From contig JAFDWZ010000018.1 in assembly GCA_018268195.1 (NCBI GenBank), forward strand, positions 19,104 through 83,103: a stretch of DNA of 64,000 nt, given 5' to 3'. Shown piece after piece: positions 62,142-64,000 of the stretch (the stretch's first letter is position 1; every line of letters starts with the position of its first letter). This DNA is from Bacteroidota bacterium (lineage in GTDB: Bacteria > Bacteroidota > Bacteroidia > AKYH767-A > OLB10). The notes under the pieces are model-generated. The model was not told the DNA's origin and ran no database searches. It was given only the letters and a program-made list of their open reading frames with translations. The position numbers and the translations under genes are program-made.

Positions 62142-64000
62142 ATGTCACACGATTTAAGATTTACAAGAAACATAGGTATTGCTGCTCACATTGACGCAGG
62201 AAAAACAACTACTACCGAGCGTATCCTTTTTTATACCGGAGTAAACCATAAATTAGGCGAAGTCCATGACGGTGCCGCTACTATGGACTGGATGGCACAA
62301 GAGCAGGAAAGAGGTATTACCATTACTTCTGCTGCTACTACCTGTTTTTGGAACTATCGCGATAATAAGTATAAAGTTAATATTATTGATACCCCAGGTC
62401 ACGTTGACTTTACAGTTGAGGTAAACCGCTCACTTCGTATTCTCGATGGGCTGGTGTTTCTCTTCTCTGCTGTTGACGGAGTTGAACCGCAATCTGAAAC
62501 CAACTGGCGCTTAGCAAACAACTATAATGTTACCAGAATTTGTTTCGTTAACAAAATGGACCGTGCCGGTGCCGACTTCCTGAATGTAGTGAAGCAGGTA
62601 CGCGAAATGCTTGGCGGTAATGCAGTGCCTTTGCAACTGCCAATTGGGTCTGAAGAGTCTTTTAAAGGGGTTGTTGACTTAATCAATTTCCGCGGTATAG
62701 TTTGGAACGAACACGATCAGGGAATGACATTTACTGAAGTGCCTATTCCAGCTGATTTGATGGACGAAGCAAAATCTTTACGCGAAAAAATGCTTGAAGC
62801 TATTGCTGAGTTTGACGACACCCTTATGGAGAAATATTTCGAGGATCCTAACTCTATTACTGAGCGCGAAATTCTTGATGCACTTCGTAAGTCATGTATT
62901 GCCGGTAAGGTAATTCCTATGGTTTGCGGTTCGTCATTTAAAAACAAAGGTGTACAAACAATGCTCGACCTGGTAATGGAATTATTACCAAGTCCTTTAG
63001 ATAAAGATAATATCGTAGGTACCAATCCTGATACAGGCGAAGAGGTAACACGTAAACCTGACGTAAAAGAGCCTTTTACAGCTCTGGCATTTAAAATTGC
63101 AACCGATCCTTTTGTAGGTCGTCTGGCATATTTCCGTGCTTATTCCGGAAAATTGGAGTCAGGTTCGTATGTGCTGAATACCCGTTCTGGAAATAAAGAA
63201 CGTATATCACGTATATTCCAAATGCATGCAAACAAACAAAATCAGATACCTTATATCGAGGCTGGTGATATTGGAGCTGCAGTTGGATTTAAAGATATTA
63301 AAACAGGGGATACATTGTGTGCTGAAAATGCGCCAATGGTACTTGAAGCTATGCAATTCCCTGAACCCGTAATCGGCTTGGCTGTTGAACCAAAAACACA
63401 AGCTGATATGGAAAAATTGGGTATTGCTCTAGGCAAATTAGCTGAAGAAGATCCGACTTTCCGTGTAAAAACTGATGAAGAAACAGGACAAACTGTTATC
63501 AGCGGTATGGGTGAGTTACATCTCGAAATTATTGTTGACCGTCTGAAACGTGAGTTTAAAGTAGAATGTAATCAGGGGGCACCTGAGGTTTCATATAAAG
63601 AAGCTATCACAGGCAGTGTGCAACACCGTGAGGTTTATAAGAAACAAACCGGTGGTCGTGGTAAATTTGCCGATATACAATTTACACTAAGCCCGATTGA
63701 CAGCGACTTTGATACCGTTGCAAGTAAATCGAGCCTTCAGTTTGTTAATCAGATTACCGGAGGTAACATTCCAAAAGAATTTATTCCTTCAGTAGAAAAA
63801 GGTTTCAAAGCTGCAATGGTAAATGGGGTGTTGGCAGGATATCCGCTCGATAGCCTTAAAGTAACGCTTACAGATGGATCTTTCCACGCAGTTGACTCTG
63901 ATGCATTGTCATTTGAACTTGCAGCAAAACTGGCTTACAGAGAAGCTTGTGCTAAAGCAAAACCGATTTTACTGGAGCCAATCATGAAAGTAGAAGTAGT
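62142..64000 (+). CDS. fusA: Elongation factor G (3' part beyond the window)
   Basis: The open frame runs from the ATG at 62142 to the end of the window with no stop: about 619 residues of a protein of about 700. Translocation GTPase of the ribosome. Motifs: P-loop [40 protein letters not shown], domain [24 protein letters not shown] region, and domain IV beginning [20 protein letters not shown]. The end at 64000 is the window edge, not a real end. Confidence 0.97.
   Translation, partial: MSHDLRFTRNIGIAAHIDAGKTTTTERILFYTGVNHKLGEVHDGAATMDWMAQEQERGITITSAATTCFWNYRDNKYKVNIIDTPGHVDFTVEVNRSLRILDGLVFLFSAVDGVEPQSETNWRLANNYNVTRICFVNKMDRAGADFLNVVKQVREMLGGNAVPLQLPIGSEESFKGVVDLINFRGIVWNEHDQGMTFTEVPIPADLMDEAKSLREKMLEAIAEFDDTLMEKYFEDPNSITEREILDALRKSCIAGKVIPMVCGSSFKNKGVQTMLDLVMELLPSPLDKDNIVGTNPDTGEEVTRKPDVKEPFTALAFKIATDPFVGRLAYFRAYSGKLESGSYVLNTRSGNKERISRIFQMHANKQNQIPYIEAGDIGAAVGFKDIKTGDTLCAENAPMVLEAMQFPEPVIGLAVEPKTQADMEKLGIALGKLAEEDPTFRVKTDEETGQTVISGMGELHLEIIVDRLKREFKVECNQGAPEVSYKEAITGSVQHREVYKKQTGGRGKFADIQFTLSPIDSDFDTVASKSSLQFVNQITGGNIPKEFIPSVEKGFKAAMVNGVLAGYPLDSLKVTLTDGSFHAVDSDALSFELAAKLAYREACAKAKPILLEPIMKVEV

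Noticed and set aside
1..64000. CRISPR arrays, insertion sequences, integrases, toxin-antitoxin or defence systems
   Set aside because: None was seen. The only repeats are those listed, and no transposase-like protein or direct-repeat spacer pattern is present.

Overview
The window is chromosomal DNA of a member of the Bacteroidota, probably outside the Bacteroidales. The genus cannot be told from the sequence. The evidence is three secreted proteins with type IX secretion (T9SS) C-terminal tails, TonB-dependent receptors with carboxypeptidase-like N-terminal domains, a DUF5683 gene next to parB, lipoproteins with a bare S-x-C box, almost no Shine-Dalgarno sequences, and promoters of the Bacteroidota type (TTTG, about 18 bases, TAnnTTTG). 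There is no phage, insertion sequence, integrase or CRISPR array. Most of the window is housekeeping and envelope genes with a few accessory insertions.

Layout. 0-5 kb: envelope genes (lptD on the minus strand, then a cell-wall amidase and an MCE/MlaD protein on the plus strand). 5-8.7 kb: a lipoprotein of unknown role, a luciferase-like monooxygenase, an FMN reductase and an acetyltransferase. 8.7-15.6 kb: three large secreted proteins on the minus strand: a metzincin-like protease with PKD repeats and a T9SS tail, and two tail-fibre-like proteins. 15.7-22 kb: a TolB-like protein, a YrdC/YciO protein, and a minus-strand operon running hydrolase - parA - parB - DUF5683 - dapB - nth. 22-28.5 kb: an FKBP isomerase, a three-gene minus-strand operon (SDR, TPR lipoprotein, TPR membrane glycosyltransferase), a double-GNAT protein, tRNA-Lys(TTT) and a UspA protein. 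28.7-36.3 kb: clpB, a DivIC-like gene, tgt, a GT2 glycosyltransferase, an ECF sigma factor, rsmG, rpmH and a lipoprotein. 36.5-38.6 kb: a MacB-like permease and a GDPD phosphodiesterase.

38.8-46.1 kb is a complete drug-efflux type operon on the minus strand: TetR regulator, TolC, HlyD-like lipoprotein adaptor, two ABC ATPases and two ABC-2 permeases. It is interrupted by a decayed four-helix-bundle (23S rRNA intervening-sequence type) gene and by short CCATT/CAATT-rich repeats. By eye it is more AT-rich than its surroundings. 46.3-51.6 kb holds an intradiol dioxygenase-like protein with a T9SS tail but no signal peptide, a TonB-dependent receptor and a serine beta-lactamase-like hydrolase. 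Divergent hairpin-like repeats lie on both sides of the last two. 51.8-53.5 kb: lepB and a WbqC gene, translationally coupled. 53.7-57.6 kb: a carboxypeptidase-like domain protein, a second TonB receptor and a small beta-barrel protein. 57.7-60.9 kb: a LOG-family protein and a large PIG-L deacetylase. 61.2 kb to the end: the str operon rpsL - rpsG - fusA, with fusA cut by the window end.

I did not find a clear new defence or mobile system. The most unusual material is the decayed four-helix-bundle cassette with its repeats inside the efflux operon, the hairpin repeat family at 47.4 and 51.7 kb, the T9SS-tailed dioxygenase without a signal peptide, and a Tgt enzyme lacking the usual zinc cysteines.
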